Under the pieces are notes generated by a model. The model was not told the DNA's origin and made no database searches. It saw only the letters and a list, made by a program, of their open reading frames with translations. From contig JAFGFU010000016.1 of assembly GCA_016930915.1 (NCBI GenBank), forward strand, positions 1-52,201: 52,201 bases of DNA. Direction: 5' to 3'. Within the stretch, counting starts at the first letter, position 1; each line of letters starts with the position of its first letter. Made by a program: the position numbers and the translations under genes. This DNA is from Campylobacterales bacterium. GTDB taxonomy: Bacteria; Campylobacterota; Campylobacteria; Campylobacterales; Sulfurospirillaceae. This document shows, piece by piece, positions 8,746-19,156 of this stretch.

Positions 8746-9541
8746 TAGTCATTTTTCTATTATCATTTCCGTATTTATTTTACTTTTTTCGTTTCAATTT
8801 ACGAAGATGGTAAATACAATTGTGAATGATTATTCTATAAAAATAGTCAACGATTATTCTATTGTTTTGGTCGCCTCTTCTGAGCTTAAAGAGGAAGAAC
8901 TCAAAAGGCAGATTCCAGAAATACACGTATTAACTGAAATTAGCAGTAAAAAAATTTTAGATCGTCTCAAAAATGATATGTCTTCAAAAAATTTAACTCT
9001 TTTACAAGTTGCTCTTCCAAAGTTTTATTCTTTAAAACTTGAAGCCATGCCCAATCAGAAACGTTTGGAGATGATTCGACAAAAACTCTCTGGTTTAAGC
9101 TCAATTACCCGTGTTGAAACATTTGCAAAAACACATGAAAAAGTTTTCAAAATGTTTTTGCTTTTACAATCGATGGTATATGTTTTTGCATCTTTTGTTG
9201 CGCTTGTTGCTATCTTGCTTATTTTTAAACAAATTCGTATTTGGACATATGAGCATAATCGCAGAATGTCCATAATGACGCTTTTTGGAGCCTCCTTTTT
9301 TATGAAAAGTGCTATGTTGTACCGTATGACATTAGTTGACACATTTTTAAGTGCTGTGGCAGTATGTGCGGTTTATGTCATTGCACCGCAACTAACTGTG
9401 GTGCAGAATTTTGCATTAGAATTGGATATTGTTATCCCTAAATTTAATATTTTAAGTGAAGGGGGAATGCTTCTTGGTTCTTCACTCATTTTTGCTTTTA
9501 TAGCTGTAAGTATTGTATCTCGTAAGATTGGACGTGTATGA
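8732..9541 (+). CDS. ftsX: FtsX, cell-division ABC-type permease
   Basis: Inner-membrane partner of FtsE that passes the conformational signal to periplasmic activators. From ATG 8732 (MKSINSHF) it is 269 residues with the FtsX layout: one N-terminal membrane helix (about 8-28), a periplasmic domain of about 110 residues, then three C-terminal helices. A frame open from GTG 8720 is also possible, but the ATG gives the usual N-terminus. Residues 30-37 and 38-45 are a near-exact tandem repeat of IVNDYSI just after the first helix. It overlaps ftsE by 14 bases and the next gene by 4 (ATGA). Confidence 0.9.
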   Translation: MKSINSHFSIIISVFILLFSFQFTKMVNTIVNDYSIKIVNDYSIVLVASSELKEEELKRQIPEIHVLTEISSKKILDRLKNDMSSKNLTLLQVALPKFYSLKLEAMPNQKRLEMIRQKLSGLSSITRVETFAKTHEKVFKMFLLLQSMVYVFASFVALVAILLIFKQIRIWTYEHNRRMSIMTLFGASFFMKSAMLYRMTLVDTFLSAVAVCAVYVIAPQLTVVQNFALELDIVIPKFNILSEGGMLLGSSLIFAFIAVSIVSRKIGRV

Positions 9542-10758
9542 AAAATTGGCTTTTTGTCATTTTTTTTGTACTTCTTGTTCAAAGTTTATGGGCCAATACT
9601 GCGCAAAAAATCAGTGAGAAATCAAAAACCTTAGAATCTAAATTAGAGACTGAAAAAAAAATTCATGGTAAATTGCAAGATATTGCTAACGATATTGTTG
9701 AAGAAGAAAAGAATATTGAAAAAATAAAAGAAAAAATAGAAAATCTGAGTAAAAATATTAATGATTCTCAAGAAGTTATACAGCGCAAACAAGAGTATCT
9801 TGAACGTATGGTAAAAGATACACAAGTACTTTCACTAAAAAAGAAAGATTTAGAACACAAATTAATTAAAATCATCGCCGAAGATTTTTCTTTTTATTTA
9901 ATTTCAGATGGCGAATATTTAGACAATGAAGATGGTGTCTTGGTTGATGAGGTCTTGCAAAAAATGGATATCATTATGCGTAAAGAGTTAGGACAACTTG
10001 GTAATGAATATAAACAAATTAGTGAGCAGATTTCTTCTCAAAGTAGTGAAATTAAACTTATTCATAGTGAAATTCAAAGTGCTAAAAATAAAAAAGATGA
10101 ATTACTTGCACTAGAGAGAAAAAAAGAGAGTTCTATTGTAGCTTTAAATAGTAAAAAAATAGGCTATAAAAAACAATTGGATGATATTGCTAAAGAGCGT
10201 GAGGAAATTAGAGCAACTTTAGAAAAACTGCAAATTATTAAAGTGGAAGAAGAAAACAAACGTTTAGCAGAGCAAAATGCCAAAAAACAAAAAGAACAGG
10301 CTCGCGTGGCTGGCAAGTCTGACATTCGTCAAATAGGATCTTCTTATCAAGATAGTAAGGTTAAAAAATATGTGGGAGAAAAAACTATCGCACCTTTAGA
10401 TAATTACAGTGTTAAACGGCGTTTTGGCGATTATATTGATCCTATTTATAATATTAAAATTTTTAATGAATCTGTTGTGCTCTCCTCTCGTACGCCTGAT
10501 GCTGTTGTCAAAAGTGTTTTAAGTGGAAAAGTTGTTTTTGCTAAAGATACGGCATCCATGCAAAAAGTTGTTATTGTTGAAAATAGCGATGAAATTCATA
10601 CGATTTATGCCCATCTCTCTAAGATTGCTCCAACGATTCAAGTAGGTCAAAAAATTAAAAAAGGGTATGTCCTTGGTCGTGTCGATAATGACCTTACTTT
10701 TGAAGTGACACAAAAGAATTTTCACATTAATCCGTTGGAACTTATTGGTGCAAAGTAA
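9538..10758 (+). CDS. EnvC-like protein: coiled coil plus degenerate LytM (M23) domain
   Basis: Periplasmic protein, 406 residues, with an N-terminal signal peptide ending at LWA. A long charged coiled coil runs from about 25 to 265, and a LytM/M23 domain occupies about 290-406. The LytM catalytic residues are mostly absent. The first zinc motif HxxxD is replaced by NIKIF. The last HxH is replaced by DLTFEV. Only the middle histidine (IYAHLS) remains. The same pattern is known in E. coli EnvC, a non-enzymatic activator of amidases recruited by FtsX. With ftsE-ftsX directly upstream and an amidase gene at 16249, an activator role is the best inference. Some databases would label it 'M23 peptidase'. 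Confidence 0.85.
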   Translation: MKNWLFVIFFVLLVQSLWANTAQKISEKSKTLESKLETEKKIHGKLQDIANDIVEEEKNIEKIKEKIENLSKNINDSQEVIQRKQEYLERMVKDTQVLSLKKKDLEHKLIKIIAEDFSFYLISDGEYLDNEDGVLVDEVLQKMDIIMRKELGQLGNEYKQISEQISSQSSEIKLIHSEIQSAKNKKDELLALERKKESSIVALNSKKIGYKKQLDDIAKEREEIRATLEKLQIIKVEEENKRLAEQNAKKQKEQARVAGKSDIRQIGSSYQDSKVKKYVGEKTIAPLDNYSVKRRFGDYIDPIYNIKIFNESVVLSSRTPDAVVKSVLSGKVVFAKDTASMQKVVIVENSDEIHTIYAHLSKIAPTIQVGQKIKKGYVLGRVDNDLTFEVTQKNFHINPLELIGAK

Positions 10759-10808
10759 CTTTTTAGGTCTTTTAGGGTAAAATGAAGAAGTTTTTTATGC
10801 CTAAAAAG
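10759..10808. repeat. 9-bp inverted repeat upstream of pyrH
   Basis: CTTTTTAGG (10759-10767) and CCTAAAAAG (10800-10808) are perfect inverted copies separated by 32 bases and fill the gap between the LytM gene and pyrH. The long loop and missing T-run argue against a simple terminator. The spacer includes GGGTAAAAT, a possible -10 box for pyrH. Confidence 0.35.
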
Positions 10809-10817
10809 AAAGGTTAA

Positions 10818-11543
<726 letters not shown>

Positions 11544-11552
11544 GGAAAAAAA

Positions 11553-11768
11553 ATGCAAAGAACAGAAGAAATTACAGCAAAAGCTTTACAACTTGTAGGA
11601 CAAGATCGTTATAGATTGGTTATGATGGTTTCAAAAAGAGCAGATCAGCTTTCAAATGGTGCTGAACCGTTAATTAAAGCGGATAAAAACAAACAAAAAT
11701 TTACTGATATTGCACTTTTGGAAATTGCAGAAGGTAAAATTAGATTAGATTCTATCACTGACTGTTAA
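11553..11768 (+). CDS. rpoZ: RNA polymerase omega subunit
   Basis: Small subunit that supports assembly of RNA polymerase. The 71 residues contain the omega core: RYRLVMMVSKRADQLS followed by KFTDIALLEIAEGKI. A clear AGGAAAAAA ribosome site precedes ATG 11553. It lies 9 bases after pyrH and 10 bases before the (p)ppGpp synthetase gene, a pairing of rpoZ and spoT common in proteobacteria. Confidence 0.93.
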   Translation: MQRTEEITAKALQLVGQDRYRLVMMVSKRADQLSNGAEPLIKADKNKQKFTDIALLEIAEGKIRLDSITDC

Positions 11769-11778
11769 GTAAATTCTT

Positions 11779-13935
11779 TTGGAAGAGTTAGTTGAGATTG
11801 TAAAAGAGTGCAAAAGCTCTGATAGTGCGGTTGAACTCTTATACAAATATATTAAACCAACACCAAATATTGAAAAAGCAATCGCTTTTACAATTTCTAA
11901 ACACCAAGGGCAATATCGTAAAAGTGGTGAAGCATATGTTGTTCATCCCCTTTTAGTGTGTGTATTTGTTGCTTATTTGGGTGGTGATGAATCGATGATT
12001 GTTGCTGGTTTATTACATGATGTTGTGGAAGATACCTCTTGCTCTGCTGAAGAGATTAGAGCAATGTTTGGTGAAGAAGTTGGACATTTAGTTGATGGTT
12101 TGACTAAAATTGTTGAAATTAGAGATGTTGAATTAATTCCTTCTTACTCAAATGACAAGTTGGTCGCTTCTGCATTAACGTTTCGTAAAATGTTAATTGC
12201 TTCTATTCGTGATGTTCGCGTTTTGGTCGTAAAATTGTGTGATCGATTACATAATATGTTAACACTTTCTGCTTTGGATGCTATGAAACAGAAACGTATT
12301 GCGGAAGAAACTTTAGTTGTTTATGCTCCGATTGCTCACCGTTTAGGTATTTCCTCAATTAAAAACCTTTTGGAAGATTTAAGTTTTTGTTATGTTATGC
12401 CTAATGAGTATCATAAAATTGATACCTACATTAAAGAACATGGACAACAACTTCAGCTTCGTCTTAATCATTTTATTTCAAAAATCAAAAATCATATGAT
12501 TAAAGAGGGATTTATTGAGAATGATTTTACAATACAAAAACGTGTCAAACACTACTATTCCATTTATTTGAAGATGCAACGTAAGGGTGTCAGTATTGAA
12601 GAGGTATTAGATCTTTTAGCTATTCGTATTATTGTGAGAACACCCATTGATTGTTATAGGGCATTAGGTATTGTACATCAACACTTTAGACCACTTATTT
12701 CTCGTTTTAAAGATTATATTGCAATACCCAAAGAAAATGGTTATCAGACGATTCATACGACAGTGTTTGATGATAAATCAATTATTGAGTCTCAAATTAG
12801 AACATACGATATGAATAGAACAGCAGAGTATGGTGTTGCTGCACACTGGAAGTATAAATCAGGAGGACTTAATCCAAAATTGGACTGGCTGAATGATCTT
12901 AATACCCAAAATGAAGAGATTGATAATATTGAAGATTTTTATGCCATTGCTAAAGACAATCTTTACAGTGAAGATATTGCCGTTTTCTCTCCTAAAGGAG
13001 ACATCTTTACCTTACCTAGGAGTGCTACGGTTTTAGATTTTGCATATGAAGTGCACACCGAAGTTGGTATGTATGCGGATGAAGCTTATGTTAATAAGCA
13101 AAAAGTACCTTTGCTTACAGAACTTAAAAATGGTGATATTGTACGTATTGTGACATCTAAAGAGCCAAAATATCGTTGTACTTGGGTGAATAGTGTTAAA
13201 ACGGGAAAAGCAAAAACCACCATTCAATTTCATTGTCGGCAGAAAATTAAAGAAATTAATCATAAAGTCGCACTTAAAATTCTTTCACATGTTTTTAGCG
13301 TTTCTCAAAATAAAGTTGAGTCATGGGTTGAGCAAGAGCACGCTTTGAAAAAAATTTTTAAAGTCGCAACCGATTCAATCTATTTACAAGATATTGCTAA
13401 TACGTTAAAACTGTATGCCTTGCAAGATACATTGCTTTTTCCTCTTTTGAAAAAAGATCGTTATCGCATTAAAAAACAAAAATTTGAAAATATTGTTATT
13501 TATTCTAATCATAATGTGTCAAATGTTTATTTTGACTACTGTTGTCATCCTAAAAGGGGTGATGATATTGTTGGATTTAAAAAAGGGAATGACGTTTTTG
13601 TGCATCATAAATTGTGTGAACGTGCTGCTTCTTTGATGGAGCAAGATGAGCCAATGGTTTTTGTAAAATGGACACGTGAAGCACCGGATCGTTATAAACT
13701 TATTGTGAGTCTGGATAACAAAAAGGGCTCTTTAGCCTCATTTTTAGCTTATTTGGCTAAAATGCAGATTAATCTTGTGACGATTGAACTTGGAAAATCT
13801 GAAGAAGAGGGGCATGCGGATTACTTTGAAATGATTCTTGAATTACCTGATAAAAATATCAGTGCTGTACGAGAAAATCTTAAAGGAAAATACCGTGTGA
13901 TTGAACTTATTTCAGTCAATGATGCTTATAAATAA
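11779..13935 (+). CDS. spoT: Bifunctional (p)ppGpp synthetase/hydrolase (Rel/SpoT family)
   Basis: Makes and degrades the alarmone (p)ppGpp. The N-terminal hydrolase domain keeps HD at 80-81 and ED at 84-85 (GLLHDVVEDT). The synthetase domain carries LLAIRIIV, then RFKDYIAIPKENGYQTIHT near residue 310, and EYGVAAHWKYK. The RFKD form of the loop is the type seen in bifunctional enzymes, whereas RelA-only enzymes have ExDD. A TGS domain (FSPKGDIFTLPRSATVLDFAY) and a C-terminal ACT domain follow. Length 718 is typical. The likely start is TTG 11779 with a weak ribosome site, so translation may depend on upstream rpoZ. C. jejuni has one such enzyme. Confidence 0.94.
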   Translation: MEELVEIVKECKSSDSAVELLYKYIKPTPNIEKAIAFTISKHQGQYRKSGEAYVVHPLLVCVFVAYLGGDESMIVAGLLHDVVEDTSCSAEEIRAMFGEEVGHLVDGLTKIVEIRDVELIPSYSNDKLVASALTFRKMLIASIRDVRVLVVKLCDRLHNMLTLSALDAMKQKRIAEETLVVYAPIAHRLGISSIKNLLEDLSFCYVMPNEYHKIDTYIKEHGQQLQLRLNHFISKIKNHMIKEGFIENDFTIQKRVKHYYSIYLKMQRKGVSIEEVLDLLAIRIIVRTPIDCYRALGIVHQHFRPLISRFKDYIAIPKENGYQTIHTTVFDDKSIIESQIRTYDMNRTAEYGVAAHWKYKSGGLNPKLDWLNDLNTQNEEIDNIEDFYAIAKDNLYSEDIAVFSPKGDIFTLPRSATVLDFAYEVHTEVGMYADEAYVNKQKVPLLTELKNGDIVRIVTSKEPKYRCTWVNSVKTGKAKTTIQFHCRQKIKEINHKVALKILSHVFSVSQNKVESWVEQEHALKKIFKVATDSIYLQDIANTLKLYALQDTLLFPLLKKDRYRIKKQKFENIVIYSNHNVSNVYFDYCCHPKRGDDIVGFKKGNDVFVHHKLCERAASLMEQDEPMVFVKWTREAPDRYKLIVSLDNKKGSLASFLAYLAKMQINLVTIELGKSEEEGHADYFEMILELPDKNISAVRENLKGKYRVIELISVNDAYK

Positions 13936-13947
13936 TTGTAGAAGGAA

Positions 13948-15168
13948 ATGGACGTAATCATGGATATGAAAATTAAGAATGCGTTAAATGAAATTAAACG
14001 AGGTATTAGTGAAATCATTGATGAAGAGCGCATTATTGCATTACTTAAAAATTATTTTGAAAAGGGTGAGACATTCTTAGTCAAGGCTGGGTTTGATCCA
14101 ACGGCTCCTGATTTGCACTTGGGACATACCGTTTTGCTTCAAAAAATGGCTCTACTTCAAAAGTATGGTGCGATTGTACAATTTTTAATTGGTGATTTTA
14201 CGGGAATGATTGGTGATCCAACAGGCAAAAATGAGACACGTAAAAAACTGACACGTGAAGTAGTTTTAGCAAACGCTGAAACCTATAAAGAACAAGTATT
14301 TAAAATTTTAGATCCCCAAAAAACGATTGTTATGTTTAATTCTGCATGGTTGGGGAGTATGAGTGCAAGTAGCCTGATTGAACTTACAACAACGTTTAAT
14401 GTTGCTCGTATGTTAGAGCGTGAAGATTTTGAAAAACGTTACAAATCTCAAATGCCTATTTCTATTAGTGAGTTTTTGTACCCATTACTTCAAGGTTATG
14501 ATAGTGTTGCAATGAAGTGTGATATTGAAATGGGTGGAACAGATCAAAAATTCAACTTATTGATGGGGCGCCATTTACAACGTGCATATAGTGTGGGTAA
14601 AGAACAAGCTGTTGTGATGATGCCTTTGCTTGAAGGCTTAGATGGTGTGAACAAAATGAGTAAATCATTGGGAAATTATATTGGAGTAACAGAAGATCCT
14701 TCTTCTATGTTTGGGAAGGTACTCAGTATTTCAGATGGTTTGATGTGGCGTTATTATGAACTTTTAAGTGCAAAAAGTTTAGAAGAAATTGCTACACTTC
14801 AAAAAGATGTTGAAATAGGAAATGTTCATCCAAAACATGCCAAAGAGATGATTGCAATGGAAATTGTGGCACGTTATCATGGTCAAGAAGAAGCACTTTA
14901 TGCCCAAGCTGAGTTTAATCGGGTACATGCCCAAAATGAAATTCCAATGGACCTTGAAATCTTTACATGTAAAGCACCTATTTGGATTGCTAAAGCGCTC
15001 GTTGATTGTTCTTTGGAAGAGTCGACATCTCAAGCAAGACGTGATATTAAGCAAGGCGCTGTGAAACTCGATCAAGAAAAAGTTGAGGATGAACAGTTAC
15101 AATTAGAATGTGGCGAATATATTCTGCAAGTCGGTAAGCGAAAATTTGCTAAGTTAAAGGTTCAATAA
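13948..15168 (+). CDS. tyrS: Tyrosyl-tRNA synthetase
   Basis: Class I enzyme charging tRNA-Tyr. HLGH is at residues 57-60 in the [16 protein letters not shown] block, KMSKS is at 236-240, and a C-terminal S4 domain covers roughly 340-406. Length 406 fits the TyrRS type lacking long insertions. GAAGGAAATG precedes the first ATG; ATG codons at residues 5 and 7 are alternatives. One palindrome copy (14962-14973) is read as FTCK near residue 340, at the linker to the S4 domain. The stop overlaps the next start (TAATG). Confidence 0.95.
   Translation: MDVIMDMKIKNALNEIKRGISEIIDEERIIALLKNYFEKGETFLVKAGFDPTAPDLHLGHTVLLQKMALLQKYGAIVQFLIGDFTGMIGDPTGKNETRKKLTREVVLANAETYKEQVFKILDPQKTIVMFNSAWLGSMSASSLIELTTTFNVARMLEREDFEKRYKSQMPISISEFLYPLLQGYDSVAMKCDIEMGGTDQKFNLLMGRHLQRAYSVGKEQAVVMMPLLEGLDGVNKMSKSLGNYIGVTEDPSSMFGKVLSISDGLMWRYYELLSAKSLEEIATLQKDVEIGNVHPKHAKEMIAMEIVARYHGQEEALYAQAEFNRVHAQNEIPMDLEIFTCKAPIWIAKALVDCSLEESTSQARRDIKQGAVKLDQEKVEDEQLQLECGEYILQVGKRKFAKLKVQ
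14962..14973. repeat. Palindrome TTTACATGTAAA in tyrS
   Basis: Perfect copy read as FTCK, before the S4 domain. Confidence 0.95.
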
Positions 15169-16265
15169 TGTCACTAAAACCTCTTAAAATTGGAAAATAT
15201 ACGATTGATTATCCCATTGTACAAGGCGGGATGGGACTTGGAATTAGCTGGGATAAACTTGCCGGTACAGTGAGTTTAGAAGGCGGTTTAGGTGTCATTA
15301 GTTCTGTAGGAACGGGCTACTATAATCAAAGTCATTACAGTAAAAAAAATATCAATACACGCCCTTTTGAGACAGATAATTTTTATTCCAAAGACGCCCT
15401 TAGTGCTATTGTTAAAAATGCGCGCAAAATTTGTGGCTCAAAACCTTTAGCTATGAATATTCTCTATGCTATTAATGATTACGAAAGAGTCATTAAAGAT
15501 TCATGTGAAGCAGGGGTAGATATTATTATCACAGGAGCAGGTTTACCTACCAATATGCCTGAGTTTACCGCAGACTATCCTGATGTAGCGTTAGTTCCTA
15601 TTGTCTCCTCTGCAAAAGCTCTTAAAATTATTTGTAAGCGTTGGACACAACGTTATAATCGTTTACCTGACGCCATTGTTGTAGAAGGACCTTTAAGCGG
15701 AGGACATCAAGGCTTTACATATGAACAATGTTCTCAAGAAGAGTATCAGTTGGAAAATCTCATCGCTCCTATTTTAGAAGAGATTAAAGTATGGGGTGAT
15801 TTTCCTTTGATTGCAGCAGGCGGTGTGTGGGATCATAATGATATTTTAAAAATGATCTCTTTAGGTGCGCAAGGGGTACAAATGGGAACACGTTTTATTG
15901 GTACCCATGAGTGTGATGCGGATCAAAACTTTAAAGAAGTGATTCTTCGCTCCACCAAAGAAGACATACAGCTTTTTAAATCTCCTGTTGGATATCCTGC
16001 TCGTGGTGTCAAAACGAATTTAATTCAAATGGTTGAAAAAAGAGAAGGTCCCGCCATTCGTTGTATTAGTAACTGTGTGAGTCCTTGTCATAGAGGTCAA
16101 GAGGCAAAGGCTGTTGGCTATTGTATTGCAGATCGTTTAAGCGATGCCTATTTAGGAAAAGTAGAGACAGGACTCTTTTTTACAGGTGCGAATGGTTATA
16201 AATTGAATGAAATTATTAGTGTTAAAGAGCTTATGGTAAAGTTGGTTCATGGAGAAGAACATTAG
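15168..16265 (+). CDS. NMO/2-nitropropane dioxygenase-family flavoprotein
   Basis: FMN-dependent TIM-barrel protein of the nitronate monooxygenase family. Visible family features are the N-terminal YPIVQGGMGLGISWDKLAG, the central IIITGAGLPTNMPE, EGPLSGGHQGF near residue 170, and AAGGVWDHNDI followed by GAQGVQMGTRFIGTHE near 225-250. Length is 365. A Cys-rich C-terminal patch (CISNCVSPCHRG) is notable and typical of the campylobacter subgroup (Cj1270c position). True substrate unknown; FabK-like or nitronate oxidation are both possible. It overlaps the amidase gene by 17 bases. Confidence 0.85.
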   Translation: MSLKPLKIGKYTIDYPIVQGGMGLGISWDKLAGTVSLEGGLGVISSVGTGYYNQSHYSKKNINTRPFETDNFYSKDALSAIVKNARKICGSKPLAMNILYAINDYERVIKDSCEAGVDIIITGAGLPTNMPEFTADYPDVALVPIVSSAKALKIICKRWTQRYNRLPDAIVVEGPLSGGHQGFTYEQCSQEEYQLENLIAPILEEIKVWGDFPLIAAGGVWDHNDILKMISLGAQGVQMGTRFIGTHECDADQNFKEVILRSTKEDIQLFKSPVGYPARGVKTNLIQMVEKREGPAIRCISNCVSPCHRGQEAKAVGYCIADRLSDAYLGKVETGLFFTGANGYKLNEIISVKELMVKLVHGEEH

Positions 16266-17850
16266 ACTGTTTTTCTTTTTAGTGTTTATAAATATGGCGC
16301 TTTTTGGAGCGCCTAATTATATGCAACAGCTTAAAGAGTATGATACACAAATGGCAAATGCAAATCATGATGAAGTTTTACGTATTTATCATGGATTAAA
16401 AGCAGTCTATATTCAGTCTATCATTAAAGGGGATGATTCTCTTAAAAAAGAGACTCTTTTACGGCTTATTCCCATTTCAAAGCAACTAAAGCTTGATAGT
16501 GCTAAGTATGAATCTGAACTTTCCACAATGGAAAAAAAGGTGAAAGATTCTTCCTTAAAGACGCAGGTTTCTCCTCCTGCAAAAGAAGATCATTTTTCTG
16601 AAACTGATTCACCCATAAAGAAGACAGTTTCCCCTGAAGTATCAGCTTTTTCCCCTACTATAAATAAAAAAGAAACAGCAAAAATTAGCTCCTCAAATCA
16701 ATCATCTATAACACTGCCAAAAAGTTTTAAGGGAAAGAATGTTTTGCAGGGAATTTCTACGAATGAAGAGGAGATTATTCTTGATTTTGGCTCTTCTGTG
16801 GCAGAAAAAAGTGTCAAAGTTTTTGTACTTAAAAGTGCGGGTAGTTATAAAAAAGTTATTGATATCCCCGCAGTTATTTTAAATGCACCTTTAACCATTC
16901 AAACACCAAAAAAATTAAATCACTTGCGTATTTCTCAATACAATAATGAATTAATTCGTATTGTTTTGGACGCTCCTGCTTCTTTTGAAACGTATGTGAG
17001 TGTGTTAAATAATCAAGTGATCCTTTCGCTGGAAAAAGAACCTATTTTAACGCAAGCCAAACCTAAAAAAGAGTCTGTTGAAAAGATAAGTAAACTGATA
17101 GCAGAGAAAAAACAAACGCCACAACCCTCCAACGTATCTCCACCTGTGGTTCAAACAACCTCCTTAAATCGTCATAAAATCATTGTGATTGATGCAGGGC
17201 ATGGTGGAAAAGATGCTGGTGCTATTGGTTACAAAAAAAAGATGGAAAAGCATTTGGTTTTAGATATGGCTTTACAGTTAGGTACGGAGTTAAAACGCCG
17301 AGGATATAAGGTGTATTATACACGTCAAAGGGATGTTTTTATTAATTTACGTGATAGAACCAAAGTTGCAAATGATAAAAATGCAGATTTATTTATTTCA
17401 TTGCATGCAAATGCTGCTCCCAATGAAGCTAAAAAACTCTCGATGAAGGGCTTAGAGACTTTTTTTCTTTCTCCTGATCGTTCTGAACGTTCTAAAAATG
17501 TTGCTGCACTAGAAAATAAATCAGATATTGAAGAGATGGATTATTACTCTAAAGAGACTTTTTTAAATGTATTTAATCGAGAAAAAATTATTCTCTCTAA
17601 CAAGGCAGCCATTGATATACAATCTAATATGTTGAAAAGTGTAAAGCAACACTATTCTGTTGATGATGGTGGCGTAAGAGAGGCCCCTTTTTGGGTTCTT
17701 GTTGGAGCAACAATGCCTTCTGTATTAATTGAGATTGGTTATATAACGAATCCTGAAGAGTCAACGAATATGCATAACCCTCAATATCAAAAATTGATTG
17801 TTCAGGGTATTAGTGAGGGGCTTGAACAGTATTTTACAAACAATCCTTGA
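16249..17850 (+). CDS. amiC: N-acetylmuramoyl-L-alanine amidase with AMIN-like domain
   Basis: Zinc enzyme that cleaves the stem peptide from peptidoglycan, needed for daughter-cell separation. A signal peptide (residues 1-21, ending LFGA) is followed by a low-complexity linker, an AMIN-like domain (about 155-265) and a second linker. The Amidase_3 domain covers about 305-530, with DAGHGGKDAG, the Glu of KMEKHL, SLHANA and the catalytic IEIGYITN. Between SLHANA and IEIGY there is a long helical insertion (about 410-465) like the one that blocks the active site in EnvC/NlpD-dependent amidases. That fits control by the LytM protein at 9538. Its 3' end overlaps the convergent cinA-like gene by 17 bases. 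Confidence 0.9.
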   Translation: MEKNIRLFFFLVFINMALFGAPNYMQQLKEYDTQMANANHDEVLRIYHGLKAVYIQSIIKGDDSLKKETLLRLIPISKQLKLDSAKYESELSTMEKKVKDSSLKTQVSPPAKEDHFSETDSPIKKTVSPEVSAFSPTINKKETAKISSSNQSSITLPKSFKGKNVLQGISTNEEEIILDFGSSVAEKSVKVFVLKSAGSYKKVIDIPAVILNAPLTIQTPKKLNHLRISQYNNELIRIVLDAPASFETYVSVLNNQVILSLEKEPILTQAKPKKESVEKISKLIAEKKQTPQPSNVSPPVVQTTSLNRHKIIVIDAGHGGKDAGAIGYKKKMEKHLVLDMALQLGTELKRRGYKVYYTRQRDVFINLRDRTKVANDKNADLFISLHANAAPNEAKKLSMKGLETFFLSPDRSERSKNVAALENKSDIEEMDYYSKETFLNVFNREKIILSNKAAIDIQSNMLKSVKQHYSVDDGGVREAPFWVLVGATMPSVLIEIGYITNPEESTNMHNPQYQKLIVQGISEGLEQYFTNNP

Positions 17851-18571
17851 TTGTTTTTCCTGCTTTTTTTATTTCATCTCGAAAAAATGAACTCCATTGA
17901 TAGAGAAATTTTGGATCATGATGGGCAAGATAGATTTCTACCGTGCGTTTTTCCCCCACAAAGCGAGGTAAAGATGAAAAATGAAGCTCTGGGGGAAGGG
18001 CTTGCATAATCTCTATTAAATCATTTTCTGGTGCTTCTACAATAAAAGAATCACTTAGAAGTTTTTCTTGAGAAGGAAAGTATTTGTTGAGTGCTTCTTG
18101 TACCATTGGCCATGCCATAGAGGGAAATCCTGGGGTAAAAAAGAAGCGATTAAAAAGGCTAAAGCCAGGAACATTGTTAATAACATTGGCTAAGAGATCA
18201 GCATCTGGTGGGAGCATCGCCATAGTAATACGATGAGGATATGCCTCTTTTCCAAATTGAGATTCAATGAGCTCTTTTGCTTTTACATGTAAAGATAATT
18301 CCTGTCCCGTAAAGACTTCACTGGCAATTGCTCGTGTCAAATCATCAGGTGTTGCGCCGATGCCTCCAAAACAGAACATCACGCTTTTAGGGTCTTGTAA
18401 AATCATATTAAAACAGTTTTGAATTAAGAAAGGAGAATCTTCGATGATGAAGTTTCCTACATGTAAAAGTCCACGCTCACGTAGCTCTTGGTTAATGAAA
18501 GCAAAATGTTTATCTACTCTGCGACCATTGAGCAGTTCCGTGCCAATGATAACAGAGTAGAAGTTGTACAT
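17834..18571 (-). CDS. CinA-like molybdopterin-binding-domain protein
   Basis: The N-terminal part matches the MoCF/CinA domain: IIGTELLNGRRVDKHFAFI, then MFCFGGIGATPDDLTRAIAS with the family's GG-x-G-x-T-x-DD-x-T motif. It is 245 residues, shorter than full CinA (about 410), and has no C-terminal nicotinamide-nucleotide amidase domain. Function is uncertain; standalone MoCF-domain proteins exist in many genomes. Its start abuts the adk stop with no gap, so it is probably co-transcribed with aspS-adk. It contains one perfect palindrome (18282) and one partial copy (18456), both read as LHV. Confidence 0.75.
   Translation of the reverse strand: MYNFYSVIIGTELLNGRRVDKHFAFINQELRERGLLHVGNFIIEDSPFLIQNCFNMILQDPKSVMFCFGGIGATPDDLTRAIASEVFTGQELSLHVKAKELIESQFGKEAYPHRITMAMLPPDADLLANVINNVPGFSLFNRFFFTPGFPSMAWPMVQEALNKYFPSQEKLLSDSFIVEAPENDLIEIMQALPPELHFSSLPRFVGEKRTVEIYLAHHDPKFLYQWSSFFRDEIKKAGKTIKDCL
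18282..18293. repeat. Palindrome TTTACATGTAAA in cinA-like gene
   Basis: Perfect copy read as LHVK; a partial copy (CCTACATGTAAA) lies at 18456 in the same gene. Confidence 0.95.
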
Positions 18572-19144
18572 CTAAATATGACCTTTAACGAAAGCTTCCA
18601 TCTCAGAGACAATCTCTTCAATGCTACGCTCACCATTAATTTTATGAAGAAGATTTTTTGCTCCATAAAAAGCTTGAATGCCTGCTAAAGGCTCTGTGTA
18701 GACTTTCATGCGGTTGTTGAAGACTTGAACGTTATCGTCCGCTCCACGAGCCCGTCCTAAAACGCGATCACACGCTACTTGTTCACTCACTTCAACTTCA
18801 ATAACAGAAACGAGTTTAACGGTTGTTTCATGTGCAAGAATAGCATCTAAAGCCTTCATTTGCTCGTCTGAACGAGGAAAACCATCAATGAGAATAACAT
18901 CTTTAGGACTGTTTTTAATAGCACCTACAATGGTGTTGATAACAATATCCAAAGGTACAAGATTGCCAGCACTGACAAACGAATCAATCGTTTTACCGAG
19001 CTCACTACCACTTGCCACTTCATCACGAAGCAATTCACCTGTTGAGTAATGCGCAATACTATCGCTATTTTTTTCAGCAATTAAACTTGCATCGGTTGTT
19101 TTGCCACTTCCTGGTGCACCAATAATTAAAAACAGTTTTTTCAT
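18572..19144 (-). CDS. adk: Adenylate kinase, short-lid form
   Basis: Interconverts ATP + AMP and 2 ADP. The P-loop GAPGSGKTT lies at residues 9-17, [10 protein letters not shown] binds AMP, and [14 protein letters not shown] is the typical central motif. At 190 residues it lacks the long zinc lid of the 214-residue enzymes. It follows aspS by 12 bases; the aspS-adk order is conserved in C. jejuni. Confidence 0.94.
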   Translation of the reverse strand: MKKLFLIIGAPGSGKTTDASLIAEKNSDSIAHYSTGELLRDEVASGSELGKTIDSFVSAGNLVPLDIVINTIVGAIKNSPKDVILIDGFPRSDEQMKALDAILAHETTVKLVSVIEVEVSEQVACDRVLGRARGADDNVQVFNNRMKVYTEPLAGIQAFYGAKNLLHKINGERSIEEIVSEMEAFVKGHI

Positions 19145-19156
19145 ATAGTTTCTCCC

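Noticed and set aside
9538-10758. Active M23 metallopeptidase
   Set aside because: Two of the three zinc/catalytic motifs are missing; only one histidine remains.
17834-18571. Full-length CinA or MoaB/Mog cofactor enzyme
   Set aside because: Only a MoCF-type N-terminal domain is recognisable and the C-terminal amidase domain of CinA is absent; no moa/mog genes adjoin, so a specific name is not justified.
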